A DNA stretch of 64,000 bases, taken from contig JADYZW010000045.1 of assembly GCA_020852955.1 (NCBI GenBank), forward strand, positions 22,151 through 86,150, read 5' to 3'. Under the pieces are notes generated by a model that was given only the letters and a program-made list of their open reading frames with translations, ran no database searches and was not told the origin of the DNA. This document shows positions 48,659 through 57,346 of the stretch, piece after piece. Both the position numbers and the translations under genes were made by a program. Numbering within the stretch: position 1 is the stretch's first letter; every line of letters begins with the position of its first letter. Source of the stretch: Deltaproteobacteria bacterium. Lineage in GTDB: Bacteria > Desulfobacterota > Binatia > UTPRO1.

Positions 48659-48811
48659 ATGTCGGCCTCGCGGGAGCACCCCCTTCGGATCGACGACGCA
48701 ACCTACGCGGCGGGGACCGCGCACGCCCCCGACCAGGTGGCGGCCGCGTTCGCGGTCGAGGTCCACTGCCCCGACCTGACCGCGCTCCTGACGCAGCTCG
48801 GATCCGAGTGA
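48659..48811 (+). CDS. 50-aa ORF translationally coupled to the carboxypeptidase gene
   Basis: MSASREHPLRIDDATYAAG through HAPDQVAAAFAVEVHCPDL to LLTQLGSE, 50 aa, no signal peptide. It was judged real because its TGA overlaps the GTG start of the DacB-type gene as GTGA, the same coupling seen at 3089-3092, 11137-11140 and 21434-21437, and because a plausible promoter lies 11 nt upstream. No family recognised. It could also be a leader ORF whose translation controls the next gene. Confidence 0.55.
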   Translation: MSASREHPLRIDDATYAAGTAHAPDQVAAAFAVEVHCPDLTALLTQLGSE

Positions 48812-49995
48812 CCGCCGCGCGCCTACGCCTGCCGGCGCTCTTCCTCGCGCTCGCGCTCGCGCTCGCCGCGCCCGCGCGCGCCGCCGAGCCGCCGTACACC
48901 GCGCTCGCGCGCGCCCTCGCCGGCGCGGGGCAAGGCGTCTACGCGGTGGCCGAGGACGGCACGGTGCTCGCCTCGGAGGCGGCCGCGCGCGCGGTCCATC
49001 CGGCGTCGGTCACGAAGATCGCGACGACGCTCGCGCTCCTCGAACGCCTCGGACCCGAGCATCGTTTCACGACCCGCGTCCTCGCCGACGGCGCGGTGGC
49101 CGGCGGCGTGCTGCACGGCGACCTCGTGGTCGAGGCGACCGGCGATCCGTTCCTGGTCGACGAGGGCGCCGCGACGATCCTGCGCCGGCTGCACGCGCTC
49201 GGGCTTCGTCGCGTCGCGGGGCGCCTCGTCGTGCGCGGGCCCCTCCTCTTCGACTGGCGGCGCGATCCCGACGGCCGGGCGCTCGCCCGCGCGCTCGGCG
49301 GCGCGATTCCGAGCTGGCCGACGGCGCCGGACTGGCCGCCCCTGCGGGAAGCCGCGCTCGCCTTCGGCGAAGCGAAACGCGGCGAACGACACGCGGCGCC
49401 GGCGCCGCTCGTCGTCTACCGCTCGCCGCCGCTCCTCGCGATCGTGAAGGCCTTGAACGGCTACTCCAACAACGTCTTCCACTTCGCCGCCGACGCGATC
49501 GGCGGTGCATCCGCCGTGCAGTCCGCCGCGCGCGCCGCGGTGCCGCCCGATCTCCGCGGCGAGATCCTCGTCGAGAACGGCGCCGGCGCCGGCGTCGTGA
49601 ACCGCATCAGCCCGCGGGCGGCGGTCGCGCTCCTGGAAGCGCTCCGCCGGAAGGTCGCGAGCCTCGGACACGACCTCACGGCGGTGCTGCCCGTGTCGGG
49701 AATCGACCCGGGGACGCTGCGCGAACGTCTCCTCGCCCCGCCCGCCGGCCGCGGGATGGTGGTCGGCAAGACCGGTACCTACGGCTCGGAGGGCGCCTCG
49801 GGTCTCGCGGGCGCGCTCCGCACGACCCGCTACGGCGTGGTCACCTTCGCCATCCTGAACCGCGGCGTGCCGGTGCCCGAGGCGCGCCGGCGGCAGGACG
49901 CGCTCGTCACCGAGCTCGCCGCCGCCCTCGGCGCCGAGCCGTGGCCGTACGCCCGAGCGGCCGCGCCCGCCTTCGACCAGGCCGAGGTCCGCTGA
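48808..49995 (+). CDS. dacB: D-alanyl-D-alanine carboxypeptidase/endopeptidase (peptidase S13, PBP4-like)
   Basis: 395 aa from the GTG at 48808. Signal peptide (ALFLALALALAAPARA). Penicillin-binding-protein motifs: SxxK as PASVTKIATTLALL (Ser67, Lys70), SxN as GYSNN (near 219-221) and KTG as VGKTGTYGSEG (near 321). Together with HGDLVVEATGDPFLVDEG these match DacB/PBP4. It is shorter than E. coli DacB (about 477), so the inserted domains are reduced. Acts in the periplasm on peptidoglycan peptides, removing terminal D-Ala or cutting cross-links. Coupled to the 50-aa ORF upstream. Confidence 0.9.
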   Translation: MTAARLRLPALFLALALALAAPARAAEPPYTALARALAGAGQGVYAVAEDGTVLASEAAARAVHPASVTKIATTLALLERLGPEHRFTTRVLADGAVAGGVLHGDLVVEATGDPFLVDEGAATILRRLHALGLRRVAGRLVVRGPLLFDWRRDPDGRALARALGGAIPSWPTAPDWPPLREAALAFGEAKRGERHAAPAPLVVYRSPPLLAIVKALNGYSNNVFHFAADAIGGASAVQSAARAAVPPDLRGEILVENGAGAGVVNRISPRAAVALLEALRRKVASLGHDLTAVLPVSGIDPGTLRERLLAPPAGRGMVVGKTGTYGSEGASGLAGALRTTRYGVVTFAILNRGVPVPEARRRQDALVTELAAALGAEPWPYARAAAPAFDQAEVR

Positions 49996-50010
49996 GAGCG
50001 GTCCGCGTGC

Positions 50011-51165
50011 CTACGCGATCGCCTTCGCCTCGCGGAGCTGCGCGATGTCCGCGGCCGAGAAGCCCCAGTCCGCGAGCGCCTCGTCGGTGTGCTGCCCCGG
50101 ATGCGCGGGCGGACCCTGGATCGCGCCCGGCGTGCGGCTGAAGCGCGGAGCGGGCGCCGGCTGGACGACGCCCTTCACCTCGGCGAACGTCCCGCGGGCC
50201 ACGTTGTGCGGATGGTGGGGCGCCTCGCTCATGCTGAGCACGGGCGCGAAGCAGACGTCGGTGTTCTCCATGACGGCGCACCACTCGTCGCGCGTCTTGG
50301 CGCGGAAGATCGCCGCCATCCGCTCCTTCATGGCGGGCCACTGATCCCGGTCGAACTGCACCGGCAGCTCCTCGCCCGCGAGCCCGGTGTGCTTCAGCAA
50401 GAGCTGGTAGAACTGCGGCTCGATCGAGCCGATCGAGACGTACTTGCCGTCCTTGGTCTCGTAGACGTCATAGAAGTGGGCGCCGCCGTCGAGCATGTTG
50501 ACGCCGCGCTCGTCCTTCCAGAACCCGATGGCCTCGATGCCGTAGAAGATCGTCATGAGCGACGCGGCGCCGTCGGTCATCGCGCTGTCGACGACCTGCC
50601 CCCGCCCCGACGCCTGGCGCTCCACGAGCGCCGCGAGCACCCCCATGATGAGGTACATCGTCCCGCCGCCGAAATCGCCGACCAGGTTCAGCGGCGGCAC
50701 CGGCGCTTCGCCGCGCCGCCCGATGGCGTGCAGCGCGCCCGACAGCGAGATGTAGTTGATGTCGTGCCCGGCGGCGTGCGCGAGCGGGCCGGTCTGGCCC
50801 CACCCCGTCATGCGGCCGTAGACGAGACGGGGATTGCGCTTCGCGCAGACGTCGGGGCCGAGCCCGAGGCGCTCCATGACGCCGGGGCGAAAGCCCTCGA
50901 TCAGCACGTCGGCCTTCTCGACCAGACGCAGCACCGTCTCGGTGCCCGCGGGCGACTTGAGATCCACCCCGATCGAGCGGCGGCCGCGCGCCAGCAGGTC
51001 GGCCGGCGGCGACTCGGGATCGCCGCCGGAGACGTTCTGCGCGCGATCGACGCGGATCACGTCGGCGCCGAGGTCGGCGAGCAGCATGCACGCGAAGGGG
51101 CCCGGGCCGATCCCCACGAGCTCCACGATCCTGATGCCGGACAGAGGTCCTTGCGCTTTGGGCAT
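50011..51165 (-). CDS. CaiB/BaiF CoA-transferase family, alpha-methylacyl-CoA racemase-like
   Basis: 384 aa. [32 protein letters not shown] is the class III CoA-transferase start, and [13 protein letters not shown] and [17 protein letters not shown] follow. The active-site Asp is in [19 protein letters not shown], as in bacterial MCR and AMACR, with [22 protein letters not shown]. In AMACR the His/Asp and Glu residues epimerise 2-methylacyl-CoA for branched-chain or sterol side-chain oxidation; true CoA transfer is the alternative. Length is normal for MCR (about 360). Cytoplasmic. Convergent with dacB and divergent from the histidine kinase. Confidence 0.9.
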   Translation of the reverse strand: MPKAQGPLSGIRIVELVGIGPGPFACMLLADLGADVIRVDRAQNVSGGDPESPPADLLARGRRSIGVDLKSPAGTETVLRLVEKADVLIEGFRPGVMERLGLGPDVCAKRNPRLVYGRMTGWGQTGPLAHAAGHDINYISLSGALHAIGRRGEAPVPPLNLVGDFGGGTMYLIMGVLAALVERQASGRGQVVDSAMTDGAASLMTIFYGIEAIGFWKDERGVNMLDGGAHFYDVYETKDGKYVSIGSIEPQFYQLLLKHTGLAGEELPVQFDRDQWPAMKERMAAIFRAKTRDEWCAVMENTDVCFAPVLSMSEAPHHPHNVARGTFAEVKGVVQPAPAPRFSRTPGAIQGPPAHPGQHTDEALADWGFSAADIAQLREAKAIA

Positions 51166-51173
51166 GGCGCGAA

Positions 51174-51202
51174 GGGGTAGCAGGCGGGCGCTCCTCCCTC
51201 AA
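51174..51202 (-). promoter_or_regulatory. Putative near-leaderless promoter of the racemase-like gene
   Basis: On the minus strand TTGAGG - N17 - TACCCC; the -10 ends 8 nt before the ATG at 51165. Confidence 0.5.
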
Positions 51203-51221
51203 CCGCGGCCGCGCCGAACCA

Positions 51222-51251
51222 TTGACCCCGCTCGGCGCACGGCAGTAGCGT
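51222..51251 (+). promoter_or_regulatory. Putative near-leaderless promoter of the double histidine kinase gene
   Basis: TTGACC (51222-51227) - N18 - TAGCGT (51246-51251), 7 nt before the GTG at 51259. Confidence 0.55.
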
Positions 51252-51258
51252 CGCTCTC

Positions 51259-53412
51259 GTGGGCGCGAGCCAACCGCGACCTTCGCCGCCGGCCGCGCTG
51301 CCGGCCGCCGTCGACCTCGAGCTCTTCCGTCGGATGGCGGACCTCGCGACCGAGGGCTTCTACCTCGTCGATCGGACGGGTCGCTTCCTCTACGTGAACG
51401 CGCAGGGCCACGCGCAGATGGGCGGGTACAGCATGGAGGAGATGCTGTCCCTCACCGTCTGCGACATCAGCCCCGACCTCACGCCGGAGGCGTTCGCGGC
51501 CCACGTCGCGGCCTCCGCCCAGGGACCGATGCCGTGCATCGAGTCGCGGACGCGGCGCAAGGACGGCTCGATCTACCCCGCCGAGGTGAGCGCGGCGCGC
51601 CTCGAGGTCGACGGCGAGGTCTATCTCTTCGGCGTCGCACGCGACGTGACCGAGCGGAAGGCCGCCGAGAACGAGCGCAAGCGGCTCGCGGCACAGCTAC
51701 TGCGGACGATCGAAGGCGAGCGCCAGCGGGTCGCCCGCGAGCTGCACGACGACGTCGGCCAGGCGCTCGCCACCGTGGGCATCCTCCTCGACGCGCTCGA
51801 ACTCGAGGCGCACGGCGTGCCGGAAGCGTTCCGCGCGACCCGCGCGACGATCCGCCGGATCACCGAGTCGCTGGCGCGGATCGTGCGAGAGTATCACCCG
51901 GCCGAGCTCCTCGGCCTCGGGCTCGCCGACACGCTGCGCACCTACGTGCGCCAGCTCGCCGAACGGCACGGCCTCCGCTGGCGCTTCGAGTCGGAGCCGG
52001 TCGAGGGCCTCCTCGCGCCGGACCAGGAGCTGCAGGTCTACCGCGTCGTGCAGGAGGCGCTCGCCAACGCCGCCCGCCACGCCGGCGCGCGGCGCATCGA
52101 GGTCGCGATCGCGGCGACGCCCGAGCACCTCGCGATCCGGGTCCGCGACGACGGCGGCGGCTTCCGTGTCGAAGCGCCGGTCGAGGGCATCGGGCTCGCG
52201 ACGATGCGGGAGCGCGCCACGCTGCTGCGCGCGGCGCTGCTGATCGACAGCGCGCCGCGCGACGGCACGACCGTCGAGCTCACGATCCCGCTCGCGCCCG
52301 AGCCGCCCGACGACGGCGGCGACGACGGCCGGACGATGCGGTTCCTCCGTTCGCCGGTGGCGCCCGAACGTCCCGCCGCGCTCCCGCCCGCGCTCGATCT
52401 GGAGGTGTTCCGGCAGATGGCGGACATGGCGAGCGAGGCCTTCGAGCTCGTCGACCGCCACGGCCGCTTCGTCTACGTGAACGATCGCGCCTGCACCATC
52501 ACCGGCTATTCGCGCGACGAGCTCCTCGAGCGCAGCGTGTCGGAGATCAACCCGGACTTCCCGCCCGACGTGTGGAACGCGTGGGCCGCCGCGGCCGAGG
52601 GCCCCGTCCCCAGTTTCGCGACCCGCAACCGCCGGCGCGACGGCCAGATGATTCCCGTCGAGGTGAGCGCGACCCCCATCACGGTCCACGGCGTGCGCTA
52701 CTTCTTCGCGGTCGTGCGCGACCTCACCGATCGCCGCGAGGCGGAAGCGGCGGCCAGGGGGTTCACACGCCGGCTCCTGCACACGCTCGAGGCCGAGCGA
52801 CGCCGGGTGGCGCGCGAGCTGCACGACGAGGTCGGACATGCCATCGCGACCGTCGGCGTGCTGTTGCACGCGCTCGAGAGCGAGCCGGGCGCCGTCGTCG
52901 GCCCGCATCCCGAGATCGCCGCGACGCACGCCACGATCCGATCGATCACGGAATCCGTCGCGCGCATCGTCCGCGACTACCACCCGGCCGAACTCCTCGC
53001 GCTCGGCCTCGAGGAAGCGCTGCGGACGCACGCCCGGCTCTTCACGCAACGGCACGGGCTCGCGCTCCGCCTCTCCACGGCCGCCGTCGAGGACCAGCTC
53101 TCCGACGAGCAGGCGCTGCACCTGTACCGCATCGTGCAAGAGGCGCTCGCCAACGTGGCGCGCCACGGTTCCGCGCACCGCGTCGCCGTCCGGCTCGTCC
53201 GCCACGGCGCGAGGATCACGGCGACGGTGCGCGACGACGGCGTCGGCTTCGACCCCGAGGCGAGCCGGATCGGCGGCCTCGGGCTCGTCACCATGCGCGA
53301 GCGCGCCGCGCTGATCGGCGGCGCCCTCGCGATCCGCTCCCGGCCCGGACAGGGCACCGAGATCCGCGTGACCCTGCACGCCGGCGCGGCGGCGCGCGAC
53401 GCCGACGACTGA
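51259..53412 (+). CDS. Histidine kinase with the entire PAS-HisKA_3-HATPase unit duplicated
   Basis: 717 aa, no membrane helices. Unit 1: PAS (about 18-135; FRRMADLATEGFYLVDRTGR, SRTRRKDGSIYPAEV), HisKA_3 (about 148-220; GERQRVARELHDDVGQALATV, phospho-acceptor His near 163) and HATPase (about 255-350; QVYRVVQEALANAARHAG, DDGGGF, GIGLATMRERA). Unit 2 repeats the same order (PAS about 375-495, His near 522 in RRRVARELHDEVGHAIATV, HATPase about 615-708). All key His, Asn and Gly residues are kept in both copies. NarL-type partners are expected for HisKA_3 kinases, but no response regulator is nearby. Cytoplasmic sensing through the PAS domains; signal unknown. Confidence 0.9.
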   Translation: MGASQPRPSPPAALPAAVDLELFRRMADLATEGFYLVDRTGRFLYVNAQGHAQMGGYSMEEMLSLTVCDISPDLTPEAFAAHVAASAQGPMPCIESRTRRKDGSIYPAEVSAARLEVDGEVYLFGVARDVTERKAAENERKRLAAQLLRTIEGERQRVARELHDDVGQALATVGILLDALELEAHGVPEAFRATRATIRRITESLARIVREYHPAELLGLGLADTLRTYVRQLAERHGLRWRFESEPVEGLLAPDQELQVYRVVQEALANAARHAGARRIEVAIAATPEHLAIRVRDDGGGFRVEAPVEGIGLATMRERATLLRAALLIDSAPRDGTTVELTIPLAPEPPDDGGDDGRTMRFLRSPVAPERPAALPPALDLEVFRQMADMASEAFELVDRHGRFVYVNDRACTITGYSRDELLERSVSEINPDFPPDVWNAWAAAAEGPVPSFATRNRRRDGQMIPVEVSATPITVHGVRYFFAVVRDLTDRREAEAAARGFTRRLLHTLEAERRRVARELHDEVGHAIATVGVLLHALESEPGAVVGPHPEIAATHATIRSITESVARIVRDYHPAELLALGLEEALRTHARLFTQRHGLALRLSTAAVEDQLSDEQALHLYRIVQEALANVARHGSAHRVAVRLVRHGARITATVRDDGVGFDPEASRIGGLGLVTMRERAALIGGALAIRSRPGQGTEIRVTLHAGAAARDADD

Positions 53413-53487
53413 CCCGGGTCGTTCACGGAGCCCCTCCCGCATGCGCCCGAGCGGATGCGCCGGCGGACGCCCGGCGCCGAATCCCCG

Positions 53488-53517
53488 TTGCGCCGCATCG
53501 GAACGCGCTGCTAGTCC
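53488..53517 (+). promoter_or_regulatory. Putative promoter of the CSLREA protein gene
   Basis: TTGCGC (53488-53493) - N18 - TAGTCC (53512-53517), 19 nt before the ATG at 53537. Confidence 0.4.
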
Positions 53518-53536
53518 GGAGCCGGCCCGCCTCGCC

Positions 53537-56155
53537 ATGCTTCACCTCCCGCTCCGACGCCTCCTGCTCGCGGTCGCGCTCGGCCTCGCCGCCTCCGAGG
53601 CCGGCGCGGCGACCTTCGTCGTCACCACGACCGCCGACGCCGCCGACGGCGCGTGCGACGCCGACTGCTCGCTACGCGAGGCGCTGATCGCCGCCAACGC
53701 AGCGCCCGGCCTCGATTCGATCGAGGTCCCGGCCGGCACCTACGTCCTCGGCGGCGCCGGCCACGAGGACCTGGCCGCAAGCGGCGACCTCGATATCGGC
53801 GGCTCGGTCACGATCGCCGGGGCGGGCGCCAGCCTCACCATCGTCGACGGCGGCGGCGTCGACCGCGTCTTCGACGTCGTCGCAACGGCGACCGTCACGC
53901 TGCGCGGCCTCACGATCCGCAACGGCCGCGTGCCCGACGGCGACGCCCAGGGCGGCGGCGGACTCCTCTGGAACGAGCGCGACACGGGGCGCACGCTCGC
54001 CCTCACGCTCGCGGACGTGGCCGTCACCGGAAACGACGGCGGGCGCGGCCTCGACGGCGGCGGCGGCATCCGCATCGGCCAGGAGGGCCCGCCGGCGTCG
54101 TCCGTGACCATCCGCGACAGCACGATCCGCGACAACACGCTCGCCGACGGCGACGGCGGCGGCCTGCACCTCTGCTGCGATCACCTCACGGTCGCGATCC
54201 AGCGCACGACGATCAGCGGCAACGCCGCCGCCGACGACCCGAACGTCGCGGGGTTGCACGGCGAGGGCGGCGGCGTCTACCACTGCTGCAACGACACGTC
54301 GCTGACGGTCAGCGACAGCACGATCAGCGACAACGACGGTCCCACGCAAGGCGGCGGCCTCTACGCCTGCTGCGGGCAAGCGCTGCACACCCTCGTCACG
54401 CTCCAGCGCACGACCGTGCGCGGGAACCGCGCGCTCGGCGCGGGGACGTTCCAGGGCACCGGCGGCGGCATCGAGGGCGAAGGCGCGGTCGTGCTCGTCA
54501 ACAGCACCCTCAGCGGCAACCAGGCGCGGCGCGACGGCGGCGGCATCGACAACGAGGACGTGCTCGTCATGCGGAACGTCACGATCGCCGGCAACACGGG
54601 GGGCCGCGGCGGCGGGTTCTACGAAGACGGGCTCCGGACGACCCTCGGCAACGTGCTCTTCGCGGACAACGTCGAGCCGCCGGCGACCGCGGCGAACTGC
54701 GGCATCGCCGCCGGCACCGACCCGCTCGTCTCGCAGGGCGGCAATCTGAGCAGCGACGCGTCCTGCCCGCTCGCCGGCGCGGGCGATCGCGCGAGCGTCG
54801 CTCCGCTCCTCGGACCGCTCGCCGACAACGGCGGCCCGACGGCAACGCACGCGCTCGAGCCGGCAAGTCCTGCCGTCGACGCAGGCGGCGGCGCCGACGC
54901 CTGCGACGCGGTCGACCAGCGCGGACGTCCGCGGCCGGCCGACGGCGACGGCGACGGCGAGGCGCGCTGCGACGCCGGCGCCTTCGAGCTCGACGCGCCG
55001 ATGGAGGATTGCGACAACGGATCCGACGACAACGGCAACGGGCGCATCGACTGCGACGACCTCGATTGCGCCGGCCAGCCGCTCTGTCCGGAGCGCTGCG
55101 ACAATTGCATCGACGACGACGGCGACGGCGCCGTCGACCGCGTCGACGCGAGCTGCCCGCCGCGCGCCGACGGCGCGGGCGCGGGCGTCGGCGACGCGGC
55201 GCGCGGGAAGCTCGTCGCGCGCTGCGCCGCGGCACTCCAGAAGGCCGGCGCCAAGACGGGGGAGGCGCGCGCCAGGGCGCTCCGCGGCTGCGTCGCGCGC
55301 CTCGCCGCCTGCGTCCAGAAGAAGCCGGGCGACGCGGCGTGCGCCGCCGAAGCAGGCGACGCCTGCGATGCCGCGCTCGCAACGCTCGCGCCCGGCGTCG
55401 CCAAGGCGCGCGCCACGATCGTGGCGCGCTGCGAAGCGCTCACCGGCGCCGAGCTCTTCGGATCGACGGGTCTCGGCTGGAGCGCGGAAGCCGGACGCTG
55501 CGCCGAGCTCTCGGTCGCGCCGCTCGCCGGCACGGACGACGTCGCGCGCTGCCTCCTCGCGGAGCATGCCTGCACCACGGATCGCCTGATCGCGCTCGAG
55601 ACGCCGCGCCTCGCGGAGCTCTTCGCTCTCGGCGCGCTGTCGCCGGGCGCGCTCCGCTGCCCGCCGCCCGCCGCGAGTGCCGCCGCCGGCGGCCTCGGCG
55701 CGCGCGGCAAGATCCTCGCCGCGTGCATGCGCGCGCTCCAGAAGGCAGGGTCCAGGATCGCGACCGGGGCTGCCTCGGCGCGCCGCTCCTGCGCCGCTCG
55801 GGTGCTCGCGTGCCGGCAGACGAAGCCGAACGACGAGCGCTGCCTCGCGAAGGCCCGGGCCCGGTGTCCGAGGCTGGCCGCCGCGGTCGACGCGCGCGCC
55901 GTGCGGATCGCCGCCGCGGTCGCGCGCCACTGCGGCGCGCCGACGCTCGGGATCGGGGAGCTCCGCGGCGCGGCCGGCGGCGGGTTCCAGGCCATGGCCC
56001 CCCTCTGTAAAGCGCTCGGCGTCGCGAGCCTCGACTCCGCGGCCGCGGTCGGCGAGTGCCTGACGCGTCATCACACGTGCCGCGCGCACCAGCTCGTCGA
56101 ACGCGAGCTCCCGCGCCTCGACGAGCTCCTGCAGAGCGGCAGCGGCTTCCCCTGA
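53537..56155 (+). CDS. CSLREA-domain secreted beta-helix protein with C-terminal helical Cys modules
   Basis: 872 aa from the ATG at 53537. Signal peptide (ends near 23, ASEAGA). FVVTTTADAADGACDADCSLREALIAANA is the CSLREA domain. Right-handed beta-helix turns follow (about 60-430; repeated SxTIxxN, TTISGN, GGGLY, with CC pairs HLCCD, YHCCN, YACCG). The helix closes with PAVDAGGGADACDAVDQRGRPRP and CDAGAFELD (choice-of-anchor Q type). A Cys/Asp-rich NGSDDNGNGRIDCDDLDC region (about 495-540) leads to two Ala/Arg/Lys-rich helical Cys modules (about 555-690 and 720-868; RGKLVARCAAALQKAGAK, RGKILAACMRALQKAGSR) resembling the N-terminal modules of the Cys-rich family at 15-25 kb. No C-terminal anchor. 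Surface or extracellular protein of unknown function. Confidence 0.87.
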   Translation: MLHLPLRRLLLAVALGLAASEAGAATFVVTTTADAADGACDADCSLREALIAANAAPGLDSIEVPAGTYVLGGAGHEDLAASGDLDIGGSVTIAGAGASLTIVDGGGVDRVFDVVATATVTLRGLTIRNGRVPDGDAQGGGGLLWNERDTGRTLALTLADVAVTGNDGGRGLDGGGGIRIGQEGPPASSVTIRDSTIRDNTLADGDGGGLHLCCDHLTVAIQRTTISGNAAADDPNVAGLHGEGGGVYHCCNDTSLTVSDSTISDNDGPTQGGGLYACCGQALHTLVTLQRTTVRGNRALGAGTFQGTGGGIEGEGAVVLVNSTLSGNQARRDGGGIDNEDVLVMRNVTIAGNTGGRGGGFYEDGLRTTLGNVLFADNVEPPATAANCGIAAGTDPLVSQGGNLSSDASCPLAGAGDRASVAPLLGPLADNGGPTATHALEPASPAVDAGGGADACDAVDQRGRPRPADGDGDGEARCDAGAFELDAPMEDCDNGSDDNGNGRIDCDDLDCAGQPLCPERCDNCIDDDGDGAVDRVDASCPPRADGAGAGVGDAARGKLVARCAAALQKAGAKTGEARARALRGCVARLAACVQKKPGDAACAAEAGDACDAALATLAPGVAKARATIVARCEALTGAELFGSTGLGWSAEAGRCAELSVAPLAGTDDVARCLLAEHACTTDRLIALETPRLAELFALGALSPGALRCPPPAASAAAGGLGARGKILAACMRALQKAGSRIATGAASARRSCAARVLACRQTKPNDERCLAKARARCPRLAAAVDARAVRIAAAVARHCGAPTLGIGELRGAAGGGFQAMAPLCKALGVASLDSAAAVGECLTRHHTCRAHQLVERELPRLDELLQSGSGFP

Positions 56156-56295
56156 CAGACCGATTCCGGCCTTCCGGAAGAGCGCCGGGAGGATCAGCTG
56201 CTCACGTTCATGACGCTGCTCGGGTCCTCCCCGACCGTTCGGCGCCGCTCCGCGGCGGAACCTTCACCTTCTCCTGACGCGCACGCCGGGCGCGC

Positions 56296-57159
56296 TCACG
56301 TAGCCTGCGCGACGCGATCGAAGTCGCTCGCGTCGTGGCGCTCCGGAAGCTGGCGCGCGGGGTCGCCCCACGAGCGGTTCACCATGCTGCCGCGCTGCAC
56401 GGCGGGGCGCGCGCCGACGAGTTCGGTCCAGCGCTGGACGTGCGCGTACTCGTGCACGCTCAGGAACTCCGCGGCCCCGTAGATCTCGCCCTTCACCAGC
56501 GCGCCGTACCAGGGCCAGATCGCCATGTCGGCGATCGTGTAGTCGGGGCCGGCGACGTACTCGCTCTCGGCAAGTCGGCGATCGAGCACGTCGAGCTGCC
56601 GCTTCGCCTCCATCGCGTAGCGGTCGATCGGGTACTCGAGCTTCACCGGGGCGTAGGCGTAGAAGTGCCCGAAGCCGCCGCCGAGGAACGGCCCGGCGCC
56701 CATCTGCCAGAAGAGCCACGAAAGGCACTCGGCGCGCGGCGCCGGCGCGCGCGGCAGAAACGCGCCGAACTTCTCGGCGAGATGCACCAGGATCGCGCCC
56801 GATTCGAACACGCGGATCGGATGCTCGGGATTCGAGCGATCGAGGAGCGCCGGGATCTTCGAGTTGGGGTTCAGCGCGACGAATCCCGAGCCGAACTGCT
56901 CGCCGGCGAGGATCATGACGGGCCACGCGTCGTACTCGGCGCCGGCGTGGCCGCGCGCGAGGAGTTCCTCGAACATCACGGTGACCTTCACCCCGTTCGG
57001 GGTCGCGAGCGAGTAGAGCTGGAACGGATGGCGGCCGACGCGGAGCTCCCGCTCGTGGGTCGCGCCCGCGATCGGCCGGTTGATGTTCGAGAAGCGGTGC
57101 TCCGCGTCCTTCTTCCAGGTCCAGACCTTCGGCGGCGTGTACTCGGTCGTTCCGGCCAT
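56296..57159 (-). CDS. yghU: YghU-like glutathione S-transferase family protein
   Basis: 287 aa, matching the 288-residue E. coli YghU. ATG at 57159 behind GGAGGGGATCCC. Starts with YTPPKVWTWK and FSNINRPIAGATHERELRVG, a Nu-class (YghU/YfcG group) hallmark. A thioredoxin-like domain (PFQLYSLATPNGVKVTVMFEEL) carries the Thr/Asn used instead of the usual catalytic Tyr/Ser/Cys. LNPNSKIPALLDR, FESGAILVHLAEKFG and the helical C-domain (GPDYTIADMAIWPWYGAL) complete the fold. Nu-class enzymes bind two glutathiones and reduce disulfides. Cytoplasmic. Confidence 0.92.
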   Translation of the reverse strand: MAGTTEYTPPKVWTWKKDAEHRFSNINRPIAGATHERELRVGRHPFQLYSLATPNGVKVTVMFEELLARGHAGAEYDAWPVMILAGEQFGSGFVALNPNSKIPALLDRSNPEHPIRVFESGAILVHLAEKFGAFLPRAPAPRAECLSWLFWQMGAGPFLGGGFGHFYAYAPVKLEYPIDRYAMEAKRQLDVLDRRLAESEYVAGPDYTIADMAIWPWYGALVKGEIYGAAEFLSVHEYAHVQRWTELVGARPAVQRGSMVNRSWGDPARQLPERHDASDFDRVAQAT

Positions 57160-57273
57160 CGGGATCCCCTCCGTTGCAAGTGCGCGACGATCTGGTCCTC
57201 TTTGGCGCGGCTCCATGCCCGTCGCAAGCCGGCGGCGAACGGACCCCGGACCGCGTCCACGGTCCGCGTCCCA

Positions 57274-57303
57274 TTGACGCTCGGTGCCGGTTCGCAGTAC
57301 GTC
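57274..57303 (+). promoter_or_regulatory. Putative promoter of the SUMF1-domain gene
   Basis: TTGACG (57274-57279) - N18 - TACGTC (57298-57303), then a leader with AAGGAGG (57334-57340) 6 nt before the GTG at 57347. Confidence 0.55.
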
Positions 57304-57346
57304 GACGACGGCCGCGATCCGGTCCCGCTCCCCAAGGAGGCCCACC

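Noticed and set aside
52336..53412. Second kinase unit as a separate gene
   Set aside because: No stop between the units, no ribosome site before the internal ATG, and continuous codon usage; kept as one fusion.
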